Origin: Vishniacozyma victoriae
Lineage: Eukaryota > Basidiomycota > Tremellomycetes > Tremellales > Bulleribasidiaceae
Length of the DNA stretch: 64,000 bases
Assembly: GCA_017654735.1 (NCBI GenBank)
Contig: JADPYG010000088.1
Coordinates: forward strand, 5,208,001 to 5,272,000
Direction: 5' to 3'
The stretch's first letter is position 1. The number at the start of each line of letters is the position of its first letter. The translations under genes were made by a program, and so were the position numbers. Below the pieces are notes generated by a model. It was not told the origin of the DNA. It searched no databases and saw only the letters and a list, made by a program, of their open reading frames with translations. Shown one piece after another: positions 22,034 to 33,290 of the stretch.

Positions 22034-23456
22034 TTACGCCCGGAAGAGATGAATTTCCTGATCCCATGCGCAGGAAGCTAATAATCCAGGATCAAACAGA
22101 GCCCAAGCTGCGCCCATTACGAATTCAGTATGGGCGGAATGTACATTACGGGGTGAGGAGGGTGATGTATTCCATCTAGTTGTCAGTCTTGCTTTCCGAT
22201 CTGTCACTGGCCTCCGGAGTCTGAGCCGGAAACAGGACCACGGAAGAGGTTTGATGGAGATCGAGGTAGTGAAAGATGTGCTTACGATCTACAGGTCATA
22301 TCGTATGATGTTGAAGCTAGGATATTGCGGTTGTGGGGCGACCACCTATCTGTCAATATCATTCCCTTCTCTCGAGGGCCTCATCAAAGCTCCAGCGCTC
22401 CAGTCCAGCCCACAGGAACCTCATGGCATTCCAAGGATCGGACGCTCTTGCCTCCTACATATTCCTCTCCAACCCACTCGACCTCCGGCCTCGGACTTAC
22501 TGAACCTTCTTAACAGCCAACCCATGACCCCTTAACTCCTCCACACACCGCCCAGCTCTCAGATCCCAGATCTTGACATTCCGATCTTTTCCCCCCGTCG
22601 CAATTGTGCTCCCATCATATTTATTCCAATCACAACTTAGTACTTCCTCCTCCCCCGCTCTGATCGTTTGGATAGGCTGTACGGAGGTACGAGTATCGAA
22701 TATTTTCAATAGACCATCTGCTGCTACTGTGGAAAGCAGTGTTGGTGTGTGCGGGGAGAAGGTTGCGTTGTAGATCTGTGAAGAATGGGCGGGGATTGTT
22801 AAGAGTGATGTTGTGCGTGACGTTGACCACTATTCGTCAGCTGCTAATCACCATCCTGATTTGAAAGAGGAGACTTGCAATCTTCACGGTATGATCCCAT
22901 GACGCCGAAACAAATTGATCTTTGATGATATTATTCCAATCTACCGAGTGGACCTCGGCGGAATGTTCATGCCATACTTGCGTTGGGAGGCCCTTCATAT
23001 CAGCTTGGCTACCCCCTTGCCCTTCATTTCCTTGAATACAGGTCAAAAAGGGATGAAGACATACTTCAAGGGTGAGGTCAAACAATCTTAGAGATCCATT
23101 TCCACATCCAGCAATCACTTGATTCCTGCCATTAGCCCCTCGCCTCCTCATATCAACCTAGATAGGATGGTGGTGACTCACTCATGACTCTCATTCCAAG
23201 CGACATCATAGACACTATCCTGAGTATCAAACCTAACATTAGCTTTATCCCCCCATGACTCGTATATCACCTACCATTTCACAATACCCAATCCGCCCGG
23301 CGTCAGACTTAGAATGTGAACTCTACCATTCCCTACCAGCCCAAAATTTGCCCCTGAAGCAACGGCTATACGATCTTCAAAGAACGGTGAGAAAGCTAGG
23401 GAATGATGTGCGAATCCTGGTGTCTTTGTTCTCAGGACCTTGGGCGGGGCGTTCAT
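22034..23456 (-). CDS. PEX7: Peroxin-7, PTS2 receptor (WD40)
   Basis: Seven exons (23275-23456, 23182-23232, 23065-23146, 22879-22992, 22501-22829, 22286-22345, 22034-22175) give 319 aa, the usual Pex7 length. Pex7 binds PTS2-bearing enzymes in the cytosol and takes them to the peroxisome docking complex. Diagnostic stretches are LAFSPFFEDRIAVASGANFG and GLVGNGRVHILSL at the N-terminus, then WD repeats ending DVAWNESH, VHSVDWN, SASWDHTVKIW, LSCDWNKYD, KDRNVKIWD and, in the last exon, HTEFVMGAAWALFDPGLLAS with CAWDQEIHLF. One intron is GC-AG (22830-22878) and another is only 35 nt (23147-23181). The start is the only ATG before the conserved block. It shares a 170-bp divergent promoter with the GATA gene. 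Confidence 0.92.
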
Positions 23457-23626
23457 TCCTATCGTATTGATACTTGATACTGTCGATAATCATGACCGAG
23501 GAGATGGCCGGTAAAGTACCTAGTAGCCGTATTCAACTTTCCCACGGTATTCAGACGCGTCACGTCCTCCAAAGTCATTTAGTGATGTCTTTCAACAAAG
23601 AATTCATTCATATATAATAAGGAGTA

Positions 23627-25930
23627 ATGCCTCCTTCACCAGGTCATATACATCAATTACCTGGTTAGTATCTCTTGATCTTACCTCTTGGACTAAGCTG
23701 ATGGAATAGTAAAGGTATTGTATAGCTTGGATGGGGCTTCTCAATCGTATTTAACGGTATTAGGGGAATTGCAGGATGTTTACATTCACCCCGGATCACC
23801 TGGATATGGGGGCGATGATGAACCTGGACCCGTTGGATCTACTTTATTGAAAGCTCTAGCTCAGGGCGTTTGTCATGCCAGGTAAATCACCCACTCCCCT
23901 GGTCATAAGATGATGAATGTAACCTGTGAGCTAATGGCAGTCCGGAATGTACACCGAACCAAACTCTCGATTTCTCAGTATACGCCCTAGACCCCTCTCC
24001 ACCCCGCCGTCCCACAATCCAACATCAGCCATTCAACACGACAACAACAGAAGAAATCCAATGGGCAGGAAAAGGATTTCTTTCATGGGCAATCTCCGAA
24101 CCCGCCTCTGGGACTACATTAATAAAAGGAAGGCTAGTCAAGGAATATGATTTTGATTTATCTCGATTTTCAGAGGGAGGGGGATTGGAAGGATTAATGA
24201 GAGCTGGAGGGGGTGATGGGAGGGGTTGGGGATTGGAAGTGGTTGTTACCCTCAAGATGGTCAGGGGGGAATTTGGGGGTAAAAGGGAATTTGAGAGGAT
24301 TCTATATAATCCCGGTTCTACTTCGGTCTCGAATTCACATACGAATACGAATACCAATTCGGCAACGAATACAAGTACGGCGAGACCTCCAGCGAGTTCA
24401 CCAAATCCAAGACCGATATTACCACCACCACCACCTCCAAGGGCCACGACCTCACCTCACCGACCAAGTTCCGCCGGTCCCTCTAATCCAAACGTAAATG
24501 GGACAGCACAACGACCAGTCAGACCCCCACCTCCACCGGCGAGGTCATCTCTACCTCCAAGTTCAGCACCTATGGCTCCATCTTCTTCTGGTCCCTCACG
24601 ACCTTCAAGTTCTGCGAAACCTGATACGGGTCGTACACCCACAAACAATTCGACAGTTGGTGTCGGCCGACCACCCGCCCCAACTCCGGCTGCTGGTCCA
24701 TCTAGACAACCTACTCCTCAATCTCAATCCACAGTCACACCACCGAAATCCACCACCAAACCACCATCTACCAGAAACAGGGAGGTGACTCCACCACCAC
24801 TTCCCCGCCCACGATCACCTCCTCCCACTACACCACACCGACGTGCACTCCGCGATTTACTGCAGGCAGACGGGAAAATGTCGCCTTCCCTAGCTAAAGA
24901 TTTAGTCAATAATCCATCTTTACTTGCTCTTCTTAAATCTATTCCAACTACCTCGGGCAAGGGAAAGGAGAAGGAAGTCAAATCAGAGTCGGGGAGGGAA
25001 GGGACTCCGACACCTACAGCGCCAAAGAAGGGGGAAAGTATACCCGGTGGATGTTTTAATTGTGGAACTATGGAGACGACAATGTGGCGAGTGAAGACTT
25101 ATGCGGATGGTACAAAGAAGAAAGTCTGTGATGGTATGTCCCCTATTCCTCTTCGTCTCGTTACACAAGAATCAGAACAAGGGTTCTGACAAATAGCATG
25201 CGGATTGTATTTCAATAAAACAAAGAAAATGCGTCCTAAAGAATTATGGGATCATATTCAGACCCAGCCCGAACCTTCATCATCAAAACGTCCAGCATCA
25301 GGTCCAATACGTCAATCCCCCCGACTCTCCCGAACACACGGAACCGATACTCCCTCTCTCCCACCTCCACCCGAATCCCCATCTAAGAGAAGGAGGGTGT
25401 CTAAACCGATCCCACAACCGAGTCCACGTATGGCTACTCGTTCTTCTGGTGTAGGTGTGGGTGTGGGAGTGGGGAGGATGGAACCATTCCCATTCTCCAG
25501 TCCTGCTACCTCCAATTTTGCTGGGTTTGGGACTTCTCCTGCTGTTCCTCTTGAACCTCCCCATCCCACCACTTCGAATACGAATGGAAATGGGAATGGT
25601 GGGATTGAAGATATGGATCTTGACGCTTTACTCGCTCAATTGACAAATGCTACCACCACCAACACAGATTCCAATGGAGGAGGGAATGGGGAGATGGACC
25701 TAGGATTCAATCTTCCTGCAGGGATCAATTTGGAGGAATTGTTTGCGACTGTTGATAATGCAGCTAGGAATGATGATGCGCTTGCAGAAGATATGATGAA
25801 GTTCTTAGCCGGTTTGGAAGATCAGGGCGGGGGGGACGGGCCGCCAGGCCAGGGGCAGGGACAGGGCGGTGGGGGTGGTGATGGAAATGGAGAGATAACT
25901 GGGAAGGGAAACGGGAATGAGAACTCTTGA
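23627..25930 (+). CDS. Ams2/Spt21-type GATA zinc-finger transcription factor
   Basis: Four exons (23627-23663, 23710-23881, 23941-25133, 25197-25930) give 711 aa. The N-terminal 200 residues (VKVLYSLDGASQSYLTVLG, LKALAQGVCHASPEC, LDFSVYALDPSP, WAGKGFLSWA, LEVVVTLKMV) follow the pattern of the Ams2/Spt21 N-terminal domain found in regulators of histone genes. A long Pro/Ser/Thr-rich linker follows. The GATA finger spans the last intron: CFNCGTMETTMWR ... VCDACGLYFNKTKKMRP, a C-X2-C-X21-C-X2-C finger, longer than the usual 17-20 loop. The C-terminus is Gly/Asn-rich with acidic patches. In fission yeast Ams2 activates histone genes in S phase and helps CENP-A loading; the same role here is inference, but it is of interest because histone H4 is only 10 kb away. 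Confidence 0.8.
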
Positions 25931-26175
25931 TGTGTAAGGCTGAAATCTTGATACGATGAAAGAAGGATTCTTGTTATTGTTGTATAATCAAACATCTTGG
26001 AATGCATTTGCCTGCATCAAGGCTGTGCCAAAGAAAAATGCAAGAATACCTGCATGAGAAAGGGTATGGGAATACAGATACATAAACAGATTGCACTGTG
26101 TGCAATGGGAACCTAATACCATGTAAAGAACAGAAGGCCGAAAGAGCGGGTAAAAGTAAAGAAAGATAGGTGGAT

Positions 26176-28014
26176 TTAAACGACGAAATTCTTGTATGCG
26201 TGCTTTTCGTATTCTTTCGTCTTGAGTGCACGTCGTTTGGGTCTGGTTGATTAGCTTCGTCCCGAGTTGTTTCGAGTGTGAAGGGTAGAATAGAAAGATG
26301 GGTGTGAAAGAATCAAAGGGGACATACAATTGAGGCATCCTTGGTTCGACGAGAGCTTTCTTTTGAAGGGCGACGAATCGGTCTTTGAATTGATTTCCCT
26401 CGGGCTGTTCATTAGTTCATCTTCTCAACGTATATGATAGAGCAGAGTAGGATGTGGTGAGGTGTAGTAAGAGATCGAGGACAAGGGATGAAGGTAACTC
26501 TTCGATTCCTCGCTCCCTCGCCGTCGTCTCGCTCTCGCTTGATACACACTCGCCACTCCCGCTCCGCCCGGCGGCTCGTTCAGACTCACCTTCAACTGCC
26601 TCAAACTTTCCGCCAAATCCTCACCCAACTGAACCTCAACCCTCCCCTTGGGGACATTCCATTTCCCAATCTTCTCACCTCCCTCCAGACCAAGTCTCTC
26701 CTTCTCCTTCCTAGCTGCCTTTGTAGCTTGATCTTTCTTGATCATCTCTTCAAGCCTCTCTTTTCCAGCTTTTTCAATCTCGTAAACAGCACTTGCTCCT
26801 AGTTGTTTATGGATCGCACGTTGTCTACGTTCCCTCTCTTCTGCTTCGGCTGCTGCTCGTTTCTTGAGAGCTTTGTTACGTTGAGCTTGAGTTTTTCGGA
26901 TAGTTTGTTTTTTAGGTAGTGGGATATCTGCTGGGTCGAGTTCTGAACCAGATTCGTTATCACTGTTGTCGTCGAGTGGATCGACCAACATTCCATCTGC
27001 GAATTCTCCTGTTCTGCCAACTGCTTTCCTCGAATTAACGACTTCGGCCAGTTCCTTCATTCTCTCTTCTGTATCCTTTTCTCTCCTCAACAATTCCATT
27101 TCTTCCGCAATAGCACGTTCCATTAACGCCGCATGACTCTCGGCTCGGGGGTTGTATGAAGTTCCATCATCTGGTATTTCCATTTGTAATCCCAATCTAG
27201 CTCTCCTCATTGCTCGTTGCTCAGCAACAGTTTTAGGAGCTTTGACTTTTCGAACGACCATAGTTTCCTCTCCGAATGTTCCTTTTTTGACCGTCACTTT
27301 TTCTTTCTCCCAAGCATCAGCTTGTGGGGTGATGGATCCAACAGCGAGGTTGGAAGTGGGGGCATCCGCATCTGGATCGATCATTTCCTTCCGGGCGATT
27401 CGCCTTAGGCGGGTCTTTTCAGATTTCGAAATGGGTTTAGGTGTTTTTGGAGCTGTTGTAGATTTAACAGTCAAGGAAGGGACGGCGGATCGTTCATCTA
27501 GGATAGCGAGGGAACGGAGTTGTTTGGGTGCTCGGCGCAGTTTCTTGGATACTACCCATGTCAGCCTTGGTACCTGAAGACGGGAGAATGGGACATACCC
27601 TCGACATCACCGACTGTATCAATCTCAAAGAGATCTACATCCTTCTTCTCAGAGTACTTGCCACTGTCATCAGCTCCACTACATAACATAGACAAAGACG
27701 CGACGCGGTGGTCGGATAGGATCACACGAGCCTCTATGACTGGTGCATACAGCCCGTGTACCCCGCCCTTACGGGCTGACGGGGATTGAGACTCACCCAG
27801 TAACTCTCTCCTCCTCTCTAGCAGTCTCCAAAGCCTCCTCCTCATCCCTCACATCAATATTCTTTCTCCAAGCTTTCTTTCCCTTTCTAGTCTTCTGACC
27901 AAGAGTAGCGGGTGCTCCTAGATCCTGACTTGCTTTGACGGAAGTAAAAGACCGATCGTAAGGCTTCTTTGCTGTCTCTTTACGAGATGGTTTTGAGGAT
28001 GATGCTGTTGGCAT
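26176..28014 (-). CDS. NOP53: Ribosome biogenesis protein NOP53 (GLTSCR2 homologue)
   Basis: Five exons (27797-28014, 27599-27663, 26590-27551, 26328-26404, 26176-26242) give 462 aa. Nop53 is a 60S assembly factor that recruits the exosome helicase Mtr4 for 5.8S/ITS2 processing in the nucleolus. The N-terminus has the family motif GQKTRKGKKAWRKNID, then DVDLFEIDT (an Mtr4-binding AIM-like LFxxD-type motif, VDLFEID). The middle is highly charged and helical. The C-terminus FKDRFVALQKKALVEPRM then PKRRALKTKEYEKHAYKNF is the conserved Nop53 end. The last intron ends GCTAATCAACCAG. It converges on the GATA gene (246 bp gap). Confidence 0.9.
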
Positions 28015-28763
28015 TGTGTATATGGATATGTATAGGTGAATTGTATCTGATACACTCTTAGATGTTACTTAGAGGTGGACGCAACTTTTCTTTTGATTCC
28101 GCCTTTCAGAGATGGGGCACCGAACATGCTTTTGCGTAGTAGCCTGGATCTTTCACACACCCTGCATGCATGTATGTATATGTACGACAACTAAATGCAC
28201 GACCTGACTAGACTCAGTAGAGCGTCTCGAGAAGTTGTGTTATTTCTGCTCATTGGTCAAGACGGGCTTGTCGATGCAGATGACTCCCGGCTTGATGAGG
28301 GTACATCAATCTGGATCGGGCTTGCCGCCTACCAGTCATGACCTTCCATCTCCTTACGCTATACTTCGTTGATGGTCTCGATCATGGGGTAGCATCAATT
28401 CACTCTGAGAGAGCCATAACAGTATAAGGGGGGATGAACGCAAATGAGGACAGCAGGGTCATACGTTTTTCGCTTCCCCTCTGAGCCTTCGATTCTTTCG
28501 CTTCCAACAAGTGCGAAATTCATCAATACGCGAGGGATTTTATGATGGACTTGCCAACTGTGGAAATGGTTGGTGACAGGCTACACAGACCACAGCCGAC
28601 TGAGCTGGCAATGGGAGCTCGCCCTCTAGATACCCCTTTACGTCAGCTGAAATAAGCGCCCCGAGATAAGCGCGACATTTCACCTGGCTTGGCAAGTAAG
28701 TAATCTCGCCCGAACGCGAAGTGTCCGAACTCATGTCATGTCACTACCACATTAAACCCCATC
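28015..28763. other. Divergent promoter region NOP53 / alpha-beta hydrolase
   Basis: Upstream region of both flanking genes. No coding frame is supported. A 64-codon minus frame (28540-28734) has no family features. Confidence 0.4.
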
Positions 28764-29705
28764 ATGTCGCTCTCGCACCGCTTCGTAGACGTCAACGGGG
28801 ATCAAGTCCACATCATCGAGACCATCCCTTCTACACCTTCCGCCTCACTGCCCGTGATCCTAGTTTCTGGCCTAGGGACCCCCGGAGCACACTGGTGTGG
28901 TGTCCAACGCATCTTACCCCCTCAAATCCATTCATTCGCATACGACCGTCTAGGGACTGGTAGATCCGACTACCCACGTACAACCTCCCCTCGAATCGCC
29001 GCGCTTCTCGCCTTTGAACTGAAAGATACACTCACTGCTGCTGGACTTGAACCTCCATATCTATTCGTCGCTTCCTCGTATGCTGGGATAATATGTCGTG
29101 AATACCTTGAGAGATATGATGTAGATGTCGCTGGATTGGTTTATGTGGATGCGAATCAGGAAATGAGTCATATAGAGAGGGAATGGCCGATGGAAGCTAC
29201 TGCTGCTATGGATACAGGCGGGGGGTTAGAAGGTGCTTCCGGCCTGAATAAAGGATACGGATGTACCGAGGCCGCCTGGGAAGAGATCAAGGACTCCGAA
29301 CAAGCAGGGAAAGAAAGGATGCAATCAAGACCAGAAGGAATCCCAGGCGAAGCAGCAAGTTATATTACATCCCTATTCGCACTAGGTGAACACGATCAAT
29401 TAAATCGACAATCCCTAGGAAATCGTCCGTTATCTGTAATAGTCGCAAACCTCACTAGGGATTTCGAGAGGTCTTATCTAGCGGGAAAAGCAGCTGGATT
29501 GGGGAATGAGGAGGATCACGAAGCGGTTGAACGGTTCATCAGGCGTTTACCTGGAGTTGAGATGAGGTTGGCGGTAGATGTTTTGAGATTGTCTTCGGTA
29601 CATCGACTGATTTATACGTCTGTTTCTGGTCATTTGGTATATATCTGGGAACCGGAGTTGGTGGTACAGGAGATCATGTGGTGTTTGAAGCACCTAGGTA
29701 GATGA
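28764..29705 (+). CDS. Alpha/beta hydrolase, intronless
   Basis: A single exon encodes 313 aa. Strand-turn landmarks of the alpha/beta hydrolase fold are visible: VILVSGLGTPGAHW (oxyanion loop, HG replaced by SGLG), FAYDRLGTGRSD, the nucleophile elbow LFVASSYAGIICREY, LVYVDANQE, and near the C-terminus SGHLVYIWEPELV, which places the catalytic His. The elbow reads A-S-S-Y-A-G where most relatives have G-x-S-x-G-G; the second Ser is the probable nucleophile. The acid residue is not certain. No signal peptide or membrane segment is seen. The substrate cannot be told from sequence; many fungal members are esterases or epoxide hydrolase-like proteins. Being intronless among intron-rich neighbours is unusual here. 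Confidence 0.8.
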   Translation: MSLSHRFVDVNGDQVHIIETIPSTPSASLPVILVSGLGTPGAHWCGVQRILPPQIHSFAYDRLGTGRSDYPRTTSPRIAALLAFELKDTLTAAGLEPPYLFVASSYAGIICREYLERYDVDVAGLVYVDANQEMSHIEREWPMEATAAMDTGGGLEGASGLNKGYGCTEAAWEEIKDSEQAGKERMQSRPEGIPGEAASYITSLFALGEHDQLNRQSLGNRPLSVIVANLTRDFERSYLAGKAAGLGNEEDHEAVERFIRRLPGVEMRLAVDVLRLSSVHRLIYTSVSGHLVYIWEPELVVQEIMWCLKHLGR

Positions 29706-31589
29706 AAGTCAATGGGAACAGGGTTCGGTTGCGGCTAAGTAACGAGTAGTAAATGATGCACTATTATCTGTTGCCACTGGTGCTCACTCGGCAAACGTAC
29801 TCGCAGTGTCCCGAAGAGCTGAGCATGATGTTCGGTCTTCCCTCTTTTCGGTGACTCGATTCTACGCGGTAGCGCTGTATGCCTTCCCTCTCCTATCTAC
29901 TTCTGCCATTTTGATCGTCCACCTTAAAGACCTGTAGATTAGTACCAGCTAACTCGGGAATATCTACGGTCGTGGTGTTCAAAGCGTGAATCCTAACTCA
30001 ACAGTCCCTTCGTGTGATACCGAAATTTCGAGCCGAGCTAGCTCTCATTCGCCGATATACCGTGCTTGGCGATATTTGGATCTCAATGTGTTGACCGTGT
30101 TAATTCTCCGGAACAGACGGTAAATACAAGTAGAACAGACCATGTACACTGCGTGTTTATCCGCATTCGCCGACCCTCCCGACTCCCACTAACCATCGCT
30201 TGATACCGGAAATGCTCAAACTGATTTATAACAACCGACAAGACCATTGTACGGTGTCAGAAACCACGCGAGAATACCAAATGCGACCATCCAACCAAAT
30301 TACTCCGTGTTCTCACACCGAGTACATCTCATACAGTTTCATCCCATGCCCATTTACAAACGTCATCTGGAACTATAATGTATACACTTCCACGCTGATA
30401 TACCACCGTTTCGAGTATTTTGACAAGAAAGGGAAACAATTCTACGGGTACTAGTGATGTTTAGTACTGTTTCGACGTCATATAATTGATCTGGTTGTTT
30501 CTAGATGATGCCATGAGTGCTGTGTTGATGACTAGTTTGGGGAATGGGCTAGTGTATATATAGGGCTAAGTTGATGTTGTTGATTCCCACATCTCACTCG
30601 AGCTAGCTTCGTTTGTTCTTTAAAGCATTTGCTTATTGTCCATTGCGTTGATAGCTTATTCACAATATTCAGATCGTAGACCGGTTCATCTAACCACATT
30701 CATTATATACTAGGTAAGTCTTTTCCTTCTCATAACAACAGCCGTGAGGAAGATACCGAACATGTCTTCGATGCTCCGCTACGCGAATAACTGTCGCGCG
30801 ACCTCTCTCGATCCCCCAATATTCCATCAAAGCAAGCTGACGGACAGTAAAACACCTCCACACGCCCTCACGCACACCTCCACTTCCGATCACATTTGAT
30901 TCCCATCAATCGCATAGCCAAGAAACTTTGACTTGGTGAGTCACTATTCCGCCACCTCATGTCATCTTAAGCAAATGTTAAAGCCACTTAGAAACGCGTA
31001 AAAGGTCCATTAATTGCGCGTTGACTGAATTTACCCCGCGGTTTAAGTCGACGCGTTCCTTGAATTAAGGTTTTATTTTATTCATTCAATTCAGGGTAAG
31101 TTATGACGTGGGCTGTATCTCTTCTCCTCTTTCCCCCTCGTCATCAAAGATCTTGTATTGCTTACCGATTAATTGAATTTGGGCCTTGCTATCGCCGAGT
31201 AGATATGCTCGGCATCCTTGTACATACGAGTACCCACCACTCGTCCCATCCTTGTCTATCTCTTCTCATACATACCACACTCTAGCAGTGCTGATCACTC
31301 TCTTTAGAACAAGCTACACTCTTTACCACACACTTCGCACCGCATTATCCAACCCGCGGTGCCTCTCCGTATCTCCCGAATTCTCGGATCCTTTCGAAAC
31401 TAGTGTGATCGACATATCTACCTTAATTAGCGTGAAACACGTTTGATCCATCTCAGTTACTCCACACTCCACACGGCACTTGATCTTGGTGAGGTCATCA
31501 ACACCGACTAGGATCAACAACAGACATTCAACATCATCACAACTCCGGTTCCGCATTAAATCATCAATCAAACGAACAGCGCACGGACC
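29706..31589. other. 1.9-kb gap: long promoter/leader of the Ser-rich gene
   Basis: No supported coding frame. A TATATATA box lies at 30555-30562, about 1 kb before the ATG at 31590. Consensus 5' splice sites GTAAGT follow at 30714 and 31096. Together they suggest a transcript start near 30590 and a long, intron-containing 5' UTR. Minor open frames (30200-30454 plus, 30690-30893 minus) are not supported. Confidence 0.45.
30555..30562 (+). promoter_or_regulatory. TATA box candidate
   Basis: TATATATA followed by GGGC, the clearest TATA element in the window. It faces the Ser-rich gene at 31590, more than 1 kb away, which implies a long leader. Confidence 0.4.
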
Positions 31590-32831
31590 ATGTCATTCTT
31601 GTCGGTCTCATCCGCATCATCGATGACTTCTGGATCACGTTCGAGTTCGTCCAACTCGCATTGGTCAACACCGATCACACCGAGCTCGAGTTACTTTCCG
31701 GATGTCAACCAGTATCCACTACCAAACTCGGCGCCCAAGGAGCAACAAGAGATGCCCAGTCAATGCGCGGCAACACCAACCAAGGCATCTGTAGCAGCAG
31801 CAGAGAGGGCTGCTCGGATACAACATCAATCAGTCGGATCATTATCGTCATCCGACGGACACGATTCATCTTCTCCATCGCTACATGAATATTCTTCGGC
31901 ATTACGAATGACAATGAGGAAACGATATTTGGAAGCTTATCGGAAAATGAATGAGGATGAAGGGAAAGTAGTAATGGATTTCAGTTGGGAGGATGAAGAT
32001 CCAATCGATAGGCATATCGAATTGTTAAAAGCAAAAGCGGAATGGCAGGAAAAGAGGAATATCGAGCAAGGTCATACTGCCAATCCCAAGGGAGCCTCAC
32101 CGAAGCAAGAGATCAACGTCATGCTCGGTCGACCTGGATCAGGGGATGAAGGATTACCACCCGCTCGACCTACTTTACTTGATTTCAGAGGATTCTCTCA
32201 CTTGTCGAACAGATCTAGTTATAGGGATATCCCTGAGGATGCCGAAACTCCAGGATCAGTGTGTAGTACTGGATCATTCGATATTGGATCAACAGAAGAT
32301 TGGATAGATATGTACGGACGATCCAAGTCTGACTTGTTAACCAACCGCTCTCTCCCCCTCGATTCACCGTCGATAATCAACAGGATGTCTCAAGCTACCA
32401 TTTCCTCCGAAGCTTCATCCGATACAATCACATCAAGGGATACAATTATCGTTCACCGATCATCCACCGCCCCATCAGCAGTAGGACACCTCCAGACCTA
32501 TCCTCACTCCGAGACCAACAACCTAAACCTATTCCAGCCCTTACCCACCCCGGCTCCATCTTCATCAATGGCTTCCGGGTATTTCGCTATACCCACAAAA
32601 TCAGCTCCTGCTCCTGTTTCACGCCATTACCCCTCTCGACCTAGTATTGGAGTTAGGCAGAAATCGAGAACTCATCCTTATGCACCTAATGCCGCTGGTC
32701 GGCGAGGTACTGGGGATTTGTTGAGGGTTGAAACTCCTGACGAAGGAGACTGGGGAAGGACAGAGAGTGAAACTTTGGTTTTGAGGGCTGGCTTGAGGTC
32801 TCAGAGAACAAGGACCGGAGCTAGAGCGTAA
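31590..32831 (+). CDS. Ser-rich protein of unknown function
   Basis: One exon encodes 413 aa. The start MSFLSVSSASSMTSGSRSSS is chosen because stops precede it. The protein is Ser/Thr-rich (typical of phosphorylated disordered proteins) except for one likely ordered helical block at about residues 105-150: LRMTMRKRYLEAYRKMNEDE, then KVVMDFSWEDEDPIDRHIEL and LLKAKAEWQEKRN. A second short conserved-looking segment is STEDWIDMYGRSKSDLLTN. The C-terminus is basic. No domain is recognised and no signal peptide is seen. The long upstream leader suggests translational or developmental control, which is inference. Confidence 0.65.
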   Translation: MSFLSVSSASSMTSGSRSSSSNSHWSTPITPSSSYFPDVNQYPLPNSAPKEQQEMPSQCAATPTKASVAAAERAARIQHQSVGSLSSSDGHDSSSPSLHEYSSALRMTMRKRYLEAYRKMNEDEGKVVMDFSWEDEDPIDRHIELLKAKAEWQEKRNIEQGHTANPKGASPKQEINVMLGRPGSGDEGLPPARPTLLDFRGFSHLSNRSSYRDIPEDAETPGSVCSTGSFDIGSTEDWIDMYGRSKSDLLTNRSLPLDSPSIINRMSQATISSEASSDTITSRDTIIVHRSSTAPSAVGHLQTYPHSETNNLNLFQPLPTPAPSSSMASGYFAIPTKSAPAPVSRHYPSRPSIGVRQKSRTHPYAPNAAGRRGTGDLLRVETPDEGDWGRTESETLVLRAGLRSQRTRTGARA

Positions 32832-33290
32832 TCTCCCAGTCACCTCACTCGACAACTCGCCTATAATCCACCCTACCCACCTTATCGACCTATACTACAT
32901 CCCTATACTCGACCCATCAACTCAAACGAAACTTGACGCACATCCACGAATATGTCAAACTGTACCCCTACCCCCAATCGCATAATTTTCACGAATGCCT
33001 ATACTGTATCGACCCCTACTGTTTATATATTCTTATACTTCCTCATAGTCATAACAAGTCTCTCTCATGTTGTTCCTCTTTATCATCTAGTTTCGGCATC
33101 ATTCCCATGAGTATGATTAATATAATACACGTAATATAATCATGCATCAATATTTCTATTTCATAACCATGTCGATGATCTGAATCTACGAATTTGCCAA
33201 GATTTGCATGAATTTACCGGCGATAACCGTGAATCAATTGATAACTGATGGATTCAACTTGTGCTCTACTTGTTTCTCCAATATTTCGGG
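32832..33290. other. 3' flank of Ser-rich gene and promoter of thioesterase gene
   Basis: AT-rich, pyrimidine-rich 3' UTR-like sequence followed by the upstream region of the gene at 33291. No gene is seen. Confidence 0.4.
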
